A DNA stretch of 64,000 bases from Phytopseudomonas dryadis (lineage in GTDB: Bacteria > Pseudomonadota > Gammaproteobacteria > Pseudomonadales > Pseudomonadaceae), in assembly GCF_004327355.1 (NCBI RefSeq), contig NZ_QJUM01000014.1:80468-144467 (forward strand), in the 5' to 3' direction. The translations under genes were made by a program, and so were the position numbers. Shown here piece by piece: positions 1-11,800 of this stretch; the stretch's first letter is position 1; each line of letters opens with the position of its first letter. Under the pieces are notes generated by a model. The model saw nothing but the letters and a program-made list of their open reading frames with translations, was not told the DNA's origin and searched no databases.

Positions 1-647
1 TTCTCTTCCAGCTTGCGTACCACGTTGGCGATGGTCGATTGCTTCTGACCGATGGCCACGTAGACGCAGCGGATACCGCTGTCTTTCTGGTTGATGATGG
101 CGTCGACGGCCAGGGCGGTCTTGCCGATCTGGCGGTCACCGATGATCAGCTCGCGCTGGCCACGGCCTACCGGGATCATGGCATCGACCGACTTGTAACC
201 GGTCTGCACCGGCTGGTCGACCGACTTACGCCAGATCACGCCCGGCGCAACCTTTTCAACAGCGTCGGTGGCGACGTTGTTCAGCGGGCCTTTGCCGTCG
301 ATCGGGTTGCCCAGTGCGTCGACCACGCGACCCAGCAGTTCCGGACCGACCGGAACCTCGAGGATGCGACCGGTGCACTTGGCGCTCATGCCTTCGGCCA
401 GGCTGGTGTAGGCACCCAGCACGACGGCACCGACGGAGTCCTGCTCCAGGTTCAGTGCCATACCGAAGACGCTACCCGGGAACTCGATCATTTCGCCGTA
501 CATGACGTCGGCGAGACCGTGAATGCGCACGATACCGTCGGACACGCTGACGATGGTGCCTTCGTTACGGGCTTGGGAAGAGACGTCGAGTTTCTCGATA
601 CGTCCCTTGATGATTTCACTTATTTCGGAAGGATTGAGTTGCTGCAT
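1..647 (-). CDS. atpA: ATP synthase F1 subunit alpha (N-terminal part)
   Basis: Catalytic-core alpha subunit of the F1 ATPase; in alpha the nucleotide site is regulatory. The first 215 residues are present and the gene runs off the window at base 1. The protein starts [20 protein letters not shown], and the P-loop GDRQIGKTA is visible near residue 170. The start ATG (647-645) lies 21 bases after atpH, in the conserved order atpB-E-F-H-A. Identification is secure; only the 3' half is missing. Confidence 0.97.
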   Translation of the reverse strand, partial: MQQLNPSEISEIIKGRIEKLDVSSQARNEGTIVSVSDGIVRIHGLADVMYGEMIEFPGSVFGMALNLEQDSVGAVVLGAYTSLAEGMSAKCTGRILEVPVGPELLGRVVDALGNPIDGKGPLNNVATDAVEKVAPGVIWRKSVDQPVQTGYKSVDAMIPVGRGQRELIIGDRQIGKTALAVDAIINQKDSGIRCVYVAIGQKQSTIANVVRKLEE

Positions 648-668
648 AGCTCTGCTGCCCCTTCAAAC

Positions 669-1205
669 TCAAGATTTCAATGCTTCGGCCAGCTTCGCGA
701 TCTTGCCGCGAACTGAGCCATCGATAACCAGGTCGCCGGCGCGGATCACGACACCACCAATCAAGGCGGCGTCCTCCGCAGCGTGCAGGCGCACTTCCCG
801 GCCGAGCCGTGCACTGAGAACCTTGGCGAGTTTGTCTTGCTGTTCATCGCTCAATGCGAAGGCACTGGTGACATCCACATCGATCGACTTCTCCTGTTCG
901 GCCTTGTACAGCTCGAACAGGGCGACGATCTCCGGCAACAGGGCCAGACGATCGTTCTCGGCGACGACGTGGATGAAATTGCGTACCTGGGCGTCGAACT
1001 TGTCACCACACACCTCAACGAAGGTGGTGGCCTTGTCTGTACTCGTCAAACGCGGGGCCTTGAATACGCGCTGCATGGTGGCGTCCTGGGACACCACCGC
1101 TGCCAGGCCGAGCATGGCTGACCAAGAGGCCAGCTGCTGGTGGGCCTGGGCGTATTCGAAGGCCGCCTTGGCGTAAGGTCGGGCCAACGTGGTCAGTTCT
1201 GCCAT
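669..1205 (-). CDS. atpH: ATP synthase F1 subunit delta
   Basis: Delta subunit (178 aa), which links the top of the F1 alpha3-beta3 head to the peripheral b-subunit stalk in the cytoplasm. The N-terminus [19 protein letters not shown] is the typical helical OSCP/delta start, and the C-terminal [19 protein letters not shown] matches the family signature. It sits 14 bases after atpF and 21 bases before atpA and is co-transcribed with them. Length and order are normal. Confidence 0.97.
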   Translation of the reverse strand: MAELTTLARPYAKAAFEYAQAHQQLASWSAMLGLAAVVSQDATMQRVFKAPRLTSTDKATTFVEVCGDKFDAQVRNFIHVVAENDRLALLPEIVALFELYKAEQEKSIDVDVTSAFALSDEQQDKLAKVLSARLGREVRLHAAEDAALIGGVVIRAGDLVIDGSVRGKIAKLAEALKS

Positions 1206-1219
1206 GATCGCGCCCTCGC

Positions 1220-1690
1220 TTAAATTTCGGCGGCCAGTTTGGAAACCAGCTCCGCATGCGCGTTTTGGTCGATGGATGCGCCCAGGATCTTCTCGGCACC
1301 GCCGACGGCCAGAGCACCCACTTGGGCACGCAGGGCGTCTTTGACGCTGTTGATTTCCTGTTCGATCTCGGCCTGAGCCTGAGCCTTCACGCGATCCGCT
1401 TCGACACGAGCCTGGTCACGGGCTTCGTCGACGATCTGGGTCGCGCGTTTCTTGGCTTGCTCGATGATCTCTGCTGCCTGAGTCTTGGCTTCGCGCAGTT
1501 GCTGACCCACTTTCTCTTGGGCCAACTCCAGGTCACGAGCCGCACGACTGGCCGCATCCAGACCTTCTGCGATCTTCTTCTGACGTTCCTGCAAAGCCGC
1601 AATGACCGGAGGCCACACGAACTTCATGCAGAACAGCACGAAGATGAAGAAGGCAACGGACTGGCCAATCAGGGTTGCATTAATGTTCAC
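1220..1690 (-). CDS. atpF: ATP synthase F0 subunit b
   Basis: Peripheral stalk subunit b (156 aa). One N-terminal membrane helix (about residues 5-26, [19 protein letters not shown]) is followed by a long charged coiled coil typical of b, rich in Ala, Glu, Arg and Gln. It forms the homodimeric stator that connects the membrane a subunit to delta. Fifty-six bases separate it from atpE upstream. Nothing is unusual. Confidence 0.97.
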   Translation of the reverse strand: MNINATLIGQSVAFFIFVLFCMKFVWPPVIAALQERQKKIAEGLDAASRAARDLELAQEKVGQQLREAKTQAAEIIEQAKKRATQIVDEARDQARVEADRVKAQAQAEIEQEINSVKDALRAQVGALAVGGAEKILGASIDQNAHAELVSKLAAEI

Positions 1691-1746
1691 GCCAACACCT
1701 CGCTCGTTCGTTGTCCATCACACCAATCACTCGAAGATTCGAGTGA

Positions 1747-2034
<288 letters not shown>

Positions 2035-2162
2035 TTAAGGTTTTTCTAAGGGTAAAGCGGTAAAGCAAAACCGGTGTTTACAGTGCCCTTGCGGGCGTTC
2101 CAGCCGAGGCTGGGTCCATCGACAACGCCCGCTCATCCGTTCCGCGGGGAATCAGGTACTGA

Positions 2163-2215
2163 AAAGCCCCCTCATCCGCCCTTCGGGCACCTTCTCCCGA
2201 GGGAGAAGGGCATCG
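2163..2215. repeat. Double-hairpin intergenic palindromic repeat between atpB and atpE
   Basis: Two adjacent stem-loops: GCCC-TTC-GGGC at about 2178-2188, and CCTTCTCCC-GA-GGGAGAAGG at 2190-2209. The sequence resembles a widespread REP-like family in Pseudomonas and related genera. It lies between atpB (stop 2232) and atpE (start 2004), where such hairpins can alter relative mRNA stability. That role is inferred. The rest of 2005-2231 shows no gene. Confidence 0.7.
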
Positions 2216-2231
2216 GATGCGCTAAGCGCCG

Positions 2232-3125
<894 letters not shown>

Positions 3126-3132
3126 TTAAAAG

Positions 3133-3525
3133 TCATCTCTTCATCAGCAAGGGTGCGAACCAGTTGACCAGTTGGGTCAGCAGGAAAACGCCGAACACCG
3201 CCAGCGCATCCAAAGGCCTCACACCTGCGAACACCAGTGCGAACAGCACTGCCGTCAAAATCAGCTTTCCCGCCTCGCCGGCATAGAACGACCGGACGAT
3301 GGCCTGGGCCGCCCGCGCCCCGGAGAACCGAAACGCCTTGTGGGCGAAGTACAGATTCGGCAGCCAGGCGATCAGCCCACCGCACAAACCGGAGTAACCG
3401 GCGACAGCGCCCCGCCATTGCCAACAGACAGCGGCGAGTACGAGCACCACGAGCAACTGAACCATGAGAACCGGGAACACCGGGAGGCGATGGAACGGCA
3501 GGCGTTTTGGCGTGCGGGTATCCAT
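3133..3525 (-). CDS. atpI: ATP synthase subunit I
   Basis: Small membrane protein (130 aa) with about four hydrophobic helices. It heads the atp operon and is thought to assist c-ring assembly or Mg2+ supply; it is not essential in characterised species. The helix pairing and the motif GLIAWLPNLYFAHKAF are typical of AtpI. A strong sigma-70-type promoter lies about 85 bases upstream (3610-3638). Confidence 0.92.
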   Translation of the reverse strand: MDTRTPKRLPFHRLPVFPVLMVQLLVVLVLAAVCWQWRGAVAGYSGLCGGLIAWLPNLYFAHKAFRFSGARAAQAIVRSFYAGEAGKLILTAVLFALVFAGVRPLDALAVFGVFLLTQLVNWFAPLLMKR

Positions 3526-3609
3526 CGTTTTTCCTGGAAACAGCCCCCTGGCGTCGGCGCCAAGATAATCAATAACTTGGCATAGTTTGTGCCGACGAAA
3601 TGCGCGCAG

Positions 3610-3638
3610 AGTATAGGGGCGCTTCCCACCCCGTTCAA
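3610..3638 (-). promoter_or_regulatory. Sigma-70-type promoter of the atp operon
   Basis: On the minus strand, TTGAAC (3638-3633) and TATACT (3615-3610) are separated by exactly 17 bases. It reads toward atpI, whose ATG is at 3525, leaving a leader of about 80 bases. Confidence 0.75.
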
Positions 3639-3682
3639 CTGCCGGGTAGTCATTTCCGACTAGTGCTACAGGGGCAATTGTT

Positions 3683-4555
3683 TCAGCGAATGTGGGCCAG
3701 AACGCCCTGGAGTTCGTCGAGGGAATTGTAGCGAATGACCAGTTGTCCCTTGCCCTTCTGGCCGTGCTTGATCTGTACCGGAGAGCCCAGCCGCTCAGCC
3801 AGGCGCTGTTCCAGCCGACTGATGTCCGGATCCGACTTGACGGGGGTTGCAGGCCTTTCCTTGCTGTTCAGCCACTGGCGCACCAGGGCTTCGGTCTGGC
3901 GCACGGTGAGGCCGCGTGCGACAACGTGTCGCGCCCCTTCGACCTGTTGCTCGGGCTGCAGGCCGAGCAAGGCACGGGCATGGCCCATTTCCAGATCGCC
4001 ATGGGACAACAGCGTCTTGATCTCCTCGGGCAGGGCGATCAGGCGCAGCAGGTTGGTGATGGTCACGCGCGATTTGCCGACCGCCTCGGCGACCTGCTGC
4101 TGGGTCAGCTGGAACTCCTGCTGCAAGCGCTGCAGGGCCATGGCTTCCTCGATCGGATTGAGGTCTTCGCGCTGGATGTTCTCGATCAGCGCCATGGCGA
4201 TGGCCGCCTCGTCGGGCAACTCGCGCACCATGGCCGGAATACGCTCCAGGCCGGCCTGCTGGCTGGCGCGCCAGCGACGTTCCCCGGCGACGATCTCGAA
4301 ACGACCGTCGGCGATCGGGCGCACCACGATCGGCTGCATCACGCCGTGGGTCTTGATCGACTGGGCCAGCTCTTCGAGGGCGGTGACGTCCATGTCGCGG
4401 CGCGGCTGGTACTTGCCGCGCTGCACCAGGTCCAGCGGCAGGTGTTGAAGCTCGCGGGTATCGGCCTTGGCGGCCTCTTCCTGCAGGGCGTCGACACTGG
4501 TGCCCCCCAGCAGGGCATCCAGGCCTCGTCCCAGCCCACGTTTCTTGGCGGCCAT
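3683..4555 (-). CDS. parB: Chromosome partitioning protein ParB
   Basis: CTP-dependent DNA clamp (290 aa) that loads at parS and spreads to organise the origin region. The N-terminal CTPase/ParB domain carries the GERRWRA motif, followed by helix-turn-helix segments (QQQVAEAVGKSRVTITNLLR) and a C-terminal dimerisation domain. The start MAAKKRGLGRGLDALL (4555) is chosen because upstream in-frame sequence belongs to parA. It lies 11 bases after parA. Two parS sites occur in recF in this window. Confidence 0.97.
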   Translation of the reverse strand: MAAKKRGLGRGLDALLGGTSVDALQEEAAKADTRELQHLPLDLVQRGKYQPRRDMDVTALEELAQSIKTHGVMQPIVVRPIADGRFEIVAGERRWRASQQAGLERIPAMVRELPDEAAIAMALIENIQREDLNPIEEAMALQRLQQEFQLTQQQVAEAVGKSRVTITNLLRLIALPEEIKTLLSHGDLEMGHARALLGLQPEQQVEGARHVVARGLTVRQTEALVRQWLNSKERPATPVKSDPDISRLEQRLAERLGSPVQIKHGQKGKGQLVIRYNSLDELQGVLAHIR

Positions 4556-4566
4556 GCACAGATTCC

Positions 4567-5355
4567 TTATACGGTTGCGGTGTGGGCGTTCGCGCGCTGG
4601 CGGCGAACCAGCTCGCCAGCCAGCGCCAGGTAGGCGATCGCACCACGGGATTGCTTGTCGTAGACCAGCGCCGGCATGCCGAAACTCGGTGCTTCGGCCA
4701 GACGCACGTTGCGCGGGATCACGGTTTGATAGAGCGTCTCGGGGAAATGTTCCTTGAGCTGCGCCGAGACGTCGTTGGTCAGGCTGATGCGCGGGTCGTA
4801 CATGGTGCGCAGCAGGCCTTCGATCTTCAGCGCCGGATTGAGCAGCTTGGCGATGCGCTGGATGCTGTTGACCAGGTCGGTCAGCCCTTCGAGGGCGTAG
4901 TACTCGCACTGCATGGGGATGATCACCCCGTCGGCGGCGACCAGGGCGTTGACCGTCAGCATCGATAGCGCCGGCGGACAGTCGATGAGGATGTAGTCGT
5001 AATTCTCGCGGATCGGCGCCAGGGCGTAACGCAGGCGACTCTCCTTCATCTTCATTTCCAGCAGGGCGACTTCCGCGGCGGTGAGGTCGCGGTTGGCCGG
5101 CAGCAGCTGGTAACCGCCATGTTCGGAAAACTGCATGGCCTCGACCAGGTTGCATTCGCCGATCAGCACGTCGTAGACCGAATGCTCCAGGGCCTGCTTG
5201 TCCACACCGCTGCCGGTGGTGGCGTTGCCCTGGGGGTCGAGATCGATGAGCAGCACACGGCGTTTGGTCGCAACCAGGGAGGCGGCCAGATTGATGCAGG
5301 TCGTGGTCTTGCCCACCCCGCCTTTCTGGTTGGCGATTGCGAATACTTTAGCCAT
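4567..5355 (-). CDS. parA: Chromosome partitioning ATPase ParA (Soj-like)
   Basis: Walker-type ATPase (262 aa) that moves ParB–parS complexes. The deviant Walker A is at the N-terminus (QKGGVGKTTTCINLAASL), with LIDLDPQGNATTGSG and ILIDCPPALSML following as expected. The absence of an N-terminal helix-turn-helix is normal for chromosomal ParA. It is the partner of parB in an operon with rsmG and mnmG upstream. Confidence 0.97.
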   Translation of the reverse strand: MAKVFAIANQKGGVGKTTTCINLAASLVATKRRVLLIDLDPQGNATTGSGVDKQALEHSVYDVLIGECNLVEAMQFSEHGGYQLLPANRDLTAAEVALLEMKMKESRLRYALAPIRENYDYILIDCPPALSMLTVNALVAADGVIIPMQCEYYALEGLTDLVNSIQRIAKLLNPALKIEGLLRTMYDPRISLTNDVSAQLKEHFPETLYQTVIPRNVRLAEAPSFGMPALVYDKQSRGAIAYLALAGELVRRQRANAHTATV

Positions 5356-5368
5356 GTTGCCGTTCCCC

Positions 5369-6016
5369 CTAGACCGAGCGACGCAGTATCAACAGATGGC
5401 GCTGACCTTGGCAACCGGGAACCTTGAGCACGTGGGTGGCAGCGAGACGGAAGTCCGCCGGCAGGGCCTGCAATTCGTCGTCCGGGTGCACGCCCTTCAT
5501 CGCCAGCCACTGGGTCTGCGCGTCGCCGAGGTGGCGGGTCCAGTTGGCGAAATCCTCCAGGGAACTGAACGCCCGCGAGCAGATGCCGCTGAACGGCTGC
5601 GCCGGGGTGAAAGCCTCGACCCGGCTGTGGATAACCTCCAGGTTGGGCAGTTTCAGCTCGAGTTTCACCTGGGTCAGGAAGCGGGTCTTCTTGCCATTGG
5701 AATCGAGCAGGGTGAAGCGCCGCTCCGGAAAGAGGATGGCCAGGGGAATACCCGGCATGCCGCCGCCACTGCCGACGTCCAGCCAGTTATCCCCAGCCTC
5801 GGCAACGAACGGCACGACACTGAGGCTGTCGAGCAGATGCCGCGACACCATCTCGTCGGGGTCGCGCACCGCGGTCAGGTTGTAGGCCTTGTTCCACTTG
5901 ATCAGCAGCGCCAGGTAGGCGAGCAGTTGGGCCTGCTGCTGCTCGGAGAGCGCGACCCCCAGTTCACCGGCGCCCTGGCGCAGTTCTTCGGCATGGCGGG
6001 AAATGACCGCTGACAT
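5369..6016 (-). CDS. rsmG: 16S rRNA (guanine527-N7)-methyltransferase
   Basis: SAM-dependent methyltransferase (215 aa, formerly GidB) acting on G527 of 16S rRNA in the 30S decoding region; loss gives low-level streptomycin resistance in other bacteria. The SAM-binding loop [15 protein letters not shown] lies around residue 80. Its ATG overlaps the mnmG stop by one base (TGATG), so the two are translationally coupled. Confidence 0.96.
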   Translation of the reverse strand: MSAVISRHAEELRQGAGELGVALSEQQQAQLLAYLALLIKWNKAYNLTAVRDPDEMVSRHLLDSLSVVPFVAEAGDNWLDVGSGGGMPGIPLAILFPERRFTLLDSNGKKTRFLTQVKLELKLPNLEVIHSRVEAFTPAQPFSGICSRAFSSLEDFANWTRHLGDAQTQWLAMKGVHPDDELQALPADFRLAATHVLKVPGCQGQRHLLILRRSV

Positions 6017-7908
6017 CAGGCGCTCTGCTCCAACTGGCGACCGGCGCCACGCTTCTTCAGGTGGATCAGCAGCAGCGAGATCGCCGCCGGGGTCACACCG
6101 GGGATACGCGAGGCCTGGCCCAGGGTCTGCGGCCTGGCGTTGCCGAGCTTGTGCTGGATTTCCTTGGACAGCCCGGAAATACCCGCGTAATCGATGTCTT
6201 CCGGCAGGACGGTGTCCTCGCTCGCGCGCAGACGGGCGATTTCGTCCTGCTGACGCTCGATGTAACCGGCGTACTTGGTCCTGATCTCGACCTGCTCGGC
6301 GACCTGCGGGTCTTCGGCGCCGCTACCGGTCACCTCGACCAGGCCGGCATAGTCGATTTCCGGCCGCGAGAGCAGGTTGAGCAGGTTGTACTCGTGGGTC
6401 AGCGGCGTGCCGAAGCGCGCGACGATGGCATCGCCCTGGGGCGTGTTCGGCCGCACCCAGGTGCCTTTCAGACGCTGCTCTTCCTGGACGATGCCTTCGC
6501 GCTTGGCCTCGAACGCGGCCCAGCGGGCATCGTCGACCAGGCCCAGCTCGCGGCCTTTCTCGGTCAGCCGCAGGTCGGCGTTGTCCTCGCGCAGGATCAG
6601 TCGGTATTCGGCCCGCGAGGTGAACATGCGGTACGGCTCCTGGGTACCCAGGGTGATCAGGTCGTCGACCAGCACGCCGATGTAGGCTTCGTCGCGACGC
6701 GGGCACCAGGCGCTCCTGCCCTGGGCGCGCAGGGCGGCGTTGGCGCCGGCCAGCAGGCCCTGGGCGCCGGCTTCTTCGTAGCCGGTGGTGCCGTTGATCT
6801 GACCGGCGAAGAACAGCCCGCCTATGACCTTGGTCTCCAGGCTGTACTTCAGGTCGCGCGGATCGAAGTAGTCGTACTCGATGGCGTAGCCCGGGCGCAC
6901 GATATGGGCGTTCTCCATGCCGCGGATGCTCTGCACGATCTGCAACTGCACGTCGAACGGCAGGGAGGTGGAGATTCCGTTGGGGTACAGCTCGTAGGTG
7001 GTCAGGCCTTCCGGCTCGATGAACACCTGATGGCTGTCCTTGTCGGCGAAGCGGTGGATCTTGTCTTCGATCGACGGGCAGTAACGCGGCCCCACGCCCT
7101 CGATGACCCCGGAATACATCGGCGAACGGTCGAGGTTGGCGGCGATGATCTCGTGGGTGCGGGCGTTGGTATGGGTGATCCAGCAGCTCACCTGGCGCGG
7201 GTGCTGTTGCGGGTTGCCAAGGAAGGACATCACCGGGATCGGCGTATCGCCCGGCTGTTCGGTCATCTGGGTGAAGTCCACGGAACGGCCATCGATGCGT
7301 GGCGGCGTGCCGGTCTTCAGGCGGCCGACACGCAGCGGCAGTTCACGCAGGCGCTTGGCCAGGGCGATGGACGGAGGATCTCCCGCCCGACCACCGGCAT
7401 AGTTCTGCAGGCCGATGTGAATAAGTCCGCCGAGGAAGGTGCCGGTGGTCAGCACCACCGAGTCGGCGAAGAAACGCAGGCCCATCTGGGTGACCACGCC
7501 TCTGACTTCATCCTGCTCGACGATGAGGTCGTCGGCAGCCTGCTGGAATATCCACAGGTTGGGCTGGTTTTCCAGAATCTCGCGCACCGCGGCCTTGTAC
7601 AGGATGCGGTCGGCCTGGGCACGGGTAGCGCGTACCGCCGGGCCTTTGCGGCTGTTGAGCACGCGGAACTGGATGCCCCCCTTGTCGGTGGCGATGGCCA
7701 TGGCGCCACCCAGGGCGTCGATTTCCTTGACCAGATGGCTCTTGCCGATCCCGCCGATGGCCGGGTTGCAGCTCATCTGCCCGAGGGTTTCCACGTTATG
7801 GGTCAGCAGCAGGGTCTTTACGCCCATGCGTGCCGCTGCAAGCGCAGCCTCGGTACCGGCATGGCCGCCGCCGATCACGATCACTTGAAAACGGGAAGGG
7901 AAATCCAC
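6016..7908 (-). CDS. mnmG: tRNA U34 carboxymethylaminomethyl synthase, FAD subunit
   Basis: MnmG (630 aa, GidA) works with MnmE to install cmnm5U34 in tRNAs. The FAD-binding glycine loop [13 protein letters not shown] is near the N-terminus, with [20 protein letters not shown] after it. The open frame extends upstream, but the start [15 protein letters not shown] (GTG at 7908, with GAGG spaced 6 bases) gives the usual 630 residues. Its natural partner mnmE is 32 kb away because accessory DNA has entered between them. Confidence 0.96.
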   Translation of the reverse strand: MDFPSRFQVIVIGGGHAGTEAALAAARMGVKTLLLTHNVETLGQMSCNPAIGGIGKSHLVKEIDALGGAMAIATDKGGIQFRVLNSRKGPAVRATRAQADRILYKAAVREILENQPNLWIFQQAADDLIVEQDEVRGVVTQMGLRFFADSVVLTTGTFLGGLIHIGLQNYAGGRAGDPPSIALAKRLRELPLRVGRLKTGTPPRIDGRSVDFTQMTEQPGDTPIPVMSFLGNPQQHPRQVSCWITHTNARTHEIIAANLDRSPMYSGVIEGVGPRYCPSIEDKIHRFADKDSHQVFIEPEGLTTYELYPNGISTSLPFDVQLQIVQSIRGMENAHIVRPGYAIEYDYFDPRDLKYSLETKVIGGLFFAGQINGTTGYEEAGAQGLLAGANAALRAQGRSAWCPRRDEAYIGVLVDDLITLGTQEPYRMFTSRAEYRLILREDNADLRLTEKGRELGLVDDARWAAFEAKREGIVQEEQRLKGTWVRPNTPQGDAIVARFGTPLTHEYNLLNLLSRPEIDYAGLVEVTGSGAEDPQVAEQVEIRTKYAGYIERQQDEIARLRASEDTVLPEDIDYAGISGLSKEIQHKLGNARPQTLGQASRIPGVTPAAISLLLIHLKKRGAGRQLEQSA

Positions 7909-7956
7909 CACGCACCTCGTGCCTGTTGAGAAAGGTTGAACCGGAAAAGGGCGGCA

Positions 7957-7985
7957 AGTATAGGGACTTAGCCGGGTTGAAAGAA
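7957..7985 (-). promoter_or_regulatory. Possible mnmG promoter
   Basis: TATACT on the minus strand at 7962-7957 is a perfect -10 element about 50 bases upstream of the mnmG GTG. The -35 at the expected distance is weak, so this is tentative. Confidence 0.35.
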
Positions 7986-8029
7986 GCCTTTTGCACAAAA
8001 AATAGCCAATCGGTCGTTGGTCATTGAGC

Positions 8030-8351
8030 TTCTTCTTAACAACGCAGTTCACCTTGCTCGCTCCCAGACTTGGGAGGTGAGACGGGCTGAAGGTTAATAA
8101 AAGAGAAAAGAATGATTTTTTAAAAGGTTTGTTTTTATGTCTATAAATGATCTTCGAGGTTTCTGTGGATAGATCGCTACAGGTCAATAACCATAGGATC
8201 TACAGCGATGTATGAAAAGGCGATTATCCTGGGCGGTGGGTGTTAGGTACCCGTGATCAGCCTGTGTATAAAGTAGGTTGTTATGCACAGGGGGGGTTAT
8301 CCCAAGCTTTGCTACCCATTTATGAACGTTGTTCACGGCTAGTTTTCCACA
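8030..8351. other. AT-rich DnaA-box cluster upstream of mnmG (possible secondary origin)
   Basis: Four DnaA-box-like 9-mers are seen: CTATCCACA (minus, 8173-8165, one mismatch), TTATACACA (minus, 8271-8263), TTATGCACA (plus, 8281-8289) and TTTTCCACA (plus, 8343-8351). An AT-rich segment at about 8094-8150 with T and A runs lies next to them. Escherichia coli oriC lies beside mnmG, and from memory a second putative origin has been described in P. aeruginosa. Origin function here is inference. The 8343 box overlaps the end of the lipoprotein gene. No gene is apparent in 7909-8338. Confidence 0.5.
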
Positions 8352-8818
8352 GGGTTCCGAGGAGCAGATTCCCTGCTTTCCTTCTCGGATACCAGTGCAT
8401 GAATCAACGCGTCGGAGTTGATGTCGTAGCGGAACAACCTGGGTTTATCGCCGATCTTTTCGATGTAAAAGGATTCCGTAGCGGCACCTGAGCTGAATCG
8501 GGTATTGAATACCAGCAGTGTCAGCATGCGGCCATCATTGGCTTTCGTGGGAGCACGGTTGGCCAGCTCACTGTGCTCGACGGATCCCATGGTTTTGTCG
8601 ATTAATTGCAGAATCCGGATGAACTCTGCCTCCGAAGCCCCTTCTCTCAAGCCGGGTGCTGCTTCGTTGTAGATAGATGAGAACTCGCCGCGCTGGGTTT
8701 GGCTGTGGAAATCTTCCACCAGTTTGAGCGATGCAGCCTGATAATCACCATCTTCAAAGGAGCAGGCGGCGAGCATCAGGCAGCTCAGTAGGGAAAAAGC
8801 TTGAAAAACAGATTTCAT
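8339..8818 (-). CDS. Small lipoprotein downstream of Rhs (candidate immunity protein)
   Basis: 159-residue protein with a lipoprotein signal peptide: MKSVFQAFSLLSCLMLAAC places the lipobox cysteine at about residue 19. The start at 8818 is chosen for its GAGGG ribosome site 7 bases upstream. The mature part has a short mixed helix-strand pattern reminiscent of NTF2-like DUF4019/DUF3887 lipoproteins; I do not recognise it firmly. It begins 2 bases after the rhs stop codon, the position where Rhs immunity genes lie, so a periplasmic or membrane-anchored immunity role is a reasonable inference. Confidence 0.65.
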   Translation of the reverse strand: MKSVFQAFSLLSCLMLAACSFEDGDYQAASLKLVEDFHSQTQRGEFSSIYNEAAPGLREGASEAEFIRILQLIDKTMGSVEHSELANRAPTKANDGRMLTLLVFNTRFSSGAATESFYIEKIGDKPRLFRYDINSDALIHALVSEKESRESAPRNPVEN

Positions 8819-8820
8819 GG

Positions 8821-11800
8821 TTAATCCCTCACACAATATTGATATTGCTGGCAGGTCATCACGCCCCCAGCCCCACCGCCACCTAGGCCAATGCTTCCAG
8901 TGAGCGATACTTCGCTTGGTTTATTGATGTTACTCAGCACACTGCCGCCAAATTTCCCAAGAAATCCCCCGGTACCGAATCCGCCGACCGAATAGGTTTG
9001 CCCAGTGGTAGGCGCAGCATTCGAGGCGGTGCCATTGATACCGATACCTCCGGCAGCACCAGGGCCAAGGGTTTGGCAGGTCATGATGTAAAAGCACAGG
9101 TTGGGCAGGTTATCGCTGCCTTTCTTACCTACTGCTCCACCTATGGATACTGAACCGCCTCCGATGCCATGACCGCTAAGGCTCCCATCCAGGGACAGCG
9201 TGCCCTGGATGGGGTTGGGTTGCGGCTTCATCGCTTCCTGAATCTGCTCCGGCGTGGCACCGTTCTTCAGCATGTGCATGCCCAGAGAGGCACGCTGTTG
9301 CAGGCCTGGATCGTTGACCAGGAAATCCCACAGCCCCAAGGGATCGATACCCTGGGTCGGCATTTCGCTGTAGCGGTAAGCATGCAGCCCGGCTACCAGA
9401 CCAATGGGATCGCGCGTCAGGTAACGGCCAGCGGTAGGGTCGTAATAACGGTACCGGTTGTAATGCAACCCGCTTTCTTCGTCCAGGTACTGGCCCTGGA
9501 AGCGAATCGGTTGCGGATACTCTCCCTGTTCTTCTTGCAGAGCCGCCCAGTCATCGTTCTGTGCCTGCCAGAGCAGATCGCCATGGCTATCGGACAGACG
9601 CAAAGGGGTACCTAGGTGGTCGTTATGGAAGCAAGCCTGACGAATATCCCGTGCTTGCGGACGACTGGCTTCGGGGAATGACTCCCCCTGTTCAGCGAAC
9701 ATTCGCCGCATGGCCAGAAGCTCGGGACTGTCGGCATCCTGCCGGTGTTCGATGCGTACCAGTGGAATGAAGCTGTTCGGCAGGTGAACGGTGGTACGTC
9801 GGCTGCTGCCGTCATCTTCGGCACAGAGTGCGTCACCGTCCCAGCCGTAGCGAGTGGTCTGCAACTGGCCATCACGCAGCACCTGCTTGAGGATTCGCCG
9901 CGACAGGCCATCGTAGCCATAGCGTGCTTGCAGTGTGCCACCCTGCTCATCAGTCAAATCCAGCCTCACCAGACGTTGTGCGCCATCGTAGGCGAACTGT
10001 AGATGACGGCCGTCGGCGCGCCGGCATTCGAGCAGATTGCCAACGCTATCGTAACGGAATTGATTCCCGTCCAGGCTGACAAGCCGGTTGTCCTGAATGA
10101 GCGTCTCGGGGTGTTGCGGGTCGAGGCGGTTGCCAGCGGGATCGAAGGCATAGCGCACCGCGGGCTGCTCGCCGCGGCGGCTGGCGAGCAGCCGTCCGCG
10201 GGGGTCGTAGGCATAGCGAATGTCATCACCCTGATTATCTGCCACTCCGACCAGATGCCCGTGGATGTCGTAGGCGTAGCGACGTACCCAATTCGAATGC
10301 CCGGCTACCATCAGAGTGCTGCCTTGCAGGCGATCGAGCGTGTCGTATTCACTGGACTGGCTGAACAGCGGGGTGCCATCACGCAGCCGGGCATCTCGAT
10401 GGATTTCGCGATGCTGCGCATCCCGTTCGAATGCCAACTCGAGATTTCCCGCCAACATGCCGTGCAGATACCCCGACCCATACAGCAACCAGGTCACAGG
10501 AGGTGCATCGCCATAGCGGCTGCGTTCCCGGTTCCCCAGCGGGTCGAGGCTGTGGTCAATGGCATAGAACCAGGTTTCTCCTTGCCACTGGCTTTCCTGG
10601 ATCAAGCGACCTGCCGCATCGTAATGGAAGCGGATCTCGCTTTGCGGTGTGCTCACTGATTGCAGTAAACCTGCCGCTGACCAGCGAAAGTGTTCGCTGA
10701 TCGCCGGAGCGGCCTCGGTCGCGGGCAGATGTCGACTAATCAGGCGATCATTACCATCGTATTCATAGCGAATAATGGAGCCGTCACTCTCCTGTCGCTC
10801 GAGCAGATTGCCTACAGCGTCATAACCATACCGGCGCACACCGCCATCGAAGCCACATTCACTGATCAGCCGATCCATGACGTCATAGCTCATCCGCGAG
10901 CGGGCGCCGTTCTCGTTGCTGATTTCGACCAAACGCCCGGCGGCATCGTACTGGTAGTGCTGATGTGCACCGGCAGGGTCGACAACCTCGCACAGTCGTC
11001 CAAAACGATCCCAGGAAAGCTTTACGTTGCGTTGTTGCGCTCCTTCGATGGAAACCACGCGACCCTGCCGGTCATGGCGATAGCGGATCACGGTCTGTGC
11101 GTCCAGCTGGATCGCTGTCAGGCGTCCGAGACGATCGTAGGTGAAACTTTTCCTCTGCATCGATGGATCCTGACGCCAGATCAGGCGACCTTCCTGGTCA
11201 TGGCCGAACGTCGTGGTATTACCAGAGCAGTCGGTCTGCGCTTGCAGCAGGCCAAAGCGATTCCAGGTGAAGGTTTTGCTCCCACCTTTGGCATCGACAA
11301 TGCGGGTTACCCGGTTTGGCAGACGCGTATCGCCGTACTCAAAGCGTGTTTCGGTACCCATGGGATCGATCAGGCACAGCAGATTACCGCGCTGGTCTCG
11401 TTGCAGTTGCCAGAACCGCTCATCGGCATCACGCAGTCCGGTAACCGCGCCGGTTTCCTCATCGAGAAAGTAACGGGTGGATGCCTTGCCAGGTTCCACC
11501 AATTCCGACCTGCGGCCCTGGCCGTCGAAGCGCGCGTGGCCCGGCCGACCCAGTGGATCCTTGAAGGCAGTCAGCCGGCCGAACGCATCGTAAGTGAACT
11601 CCACTCGGCTGCCGTCAGCCCTGATGTGGGAGACCCAGCGTCGTTCGCCACCTTCACCCTCGAACACGAAGCATTGCCTGCGACCCAGGCTGTCGACGAC
11701 TTCGGTGCGATCCGCAAGGTAGTGGTAGTCACGCGTCAGCCCGTCGCGTTCGGTCTGGCGGAGTACTTTGCCTGCAGGAGTATGTTGATCCCACTCATAG

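Noticed and set aside
3683..5155. A single 490-residue parB reading frame
   Set aside because: The extra N-terminal part is parA read in another frame. ParB begins at 4555, giving the standard length.
7909..8187. Extended N-terminus for MnmG up to 8187
   Set aside because: The upstream residues are low-complexity and not family-like. They cross the promoter-like element and AT-rich region.
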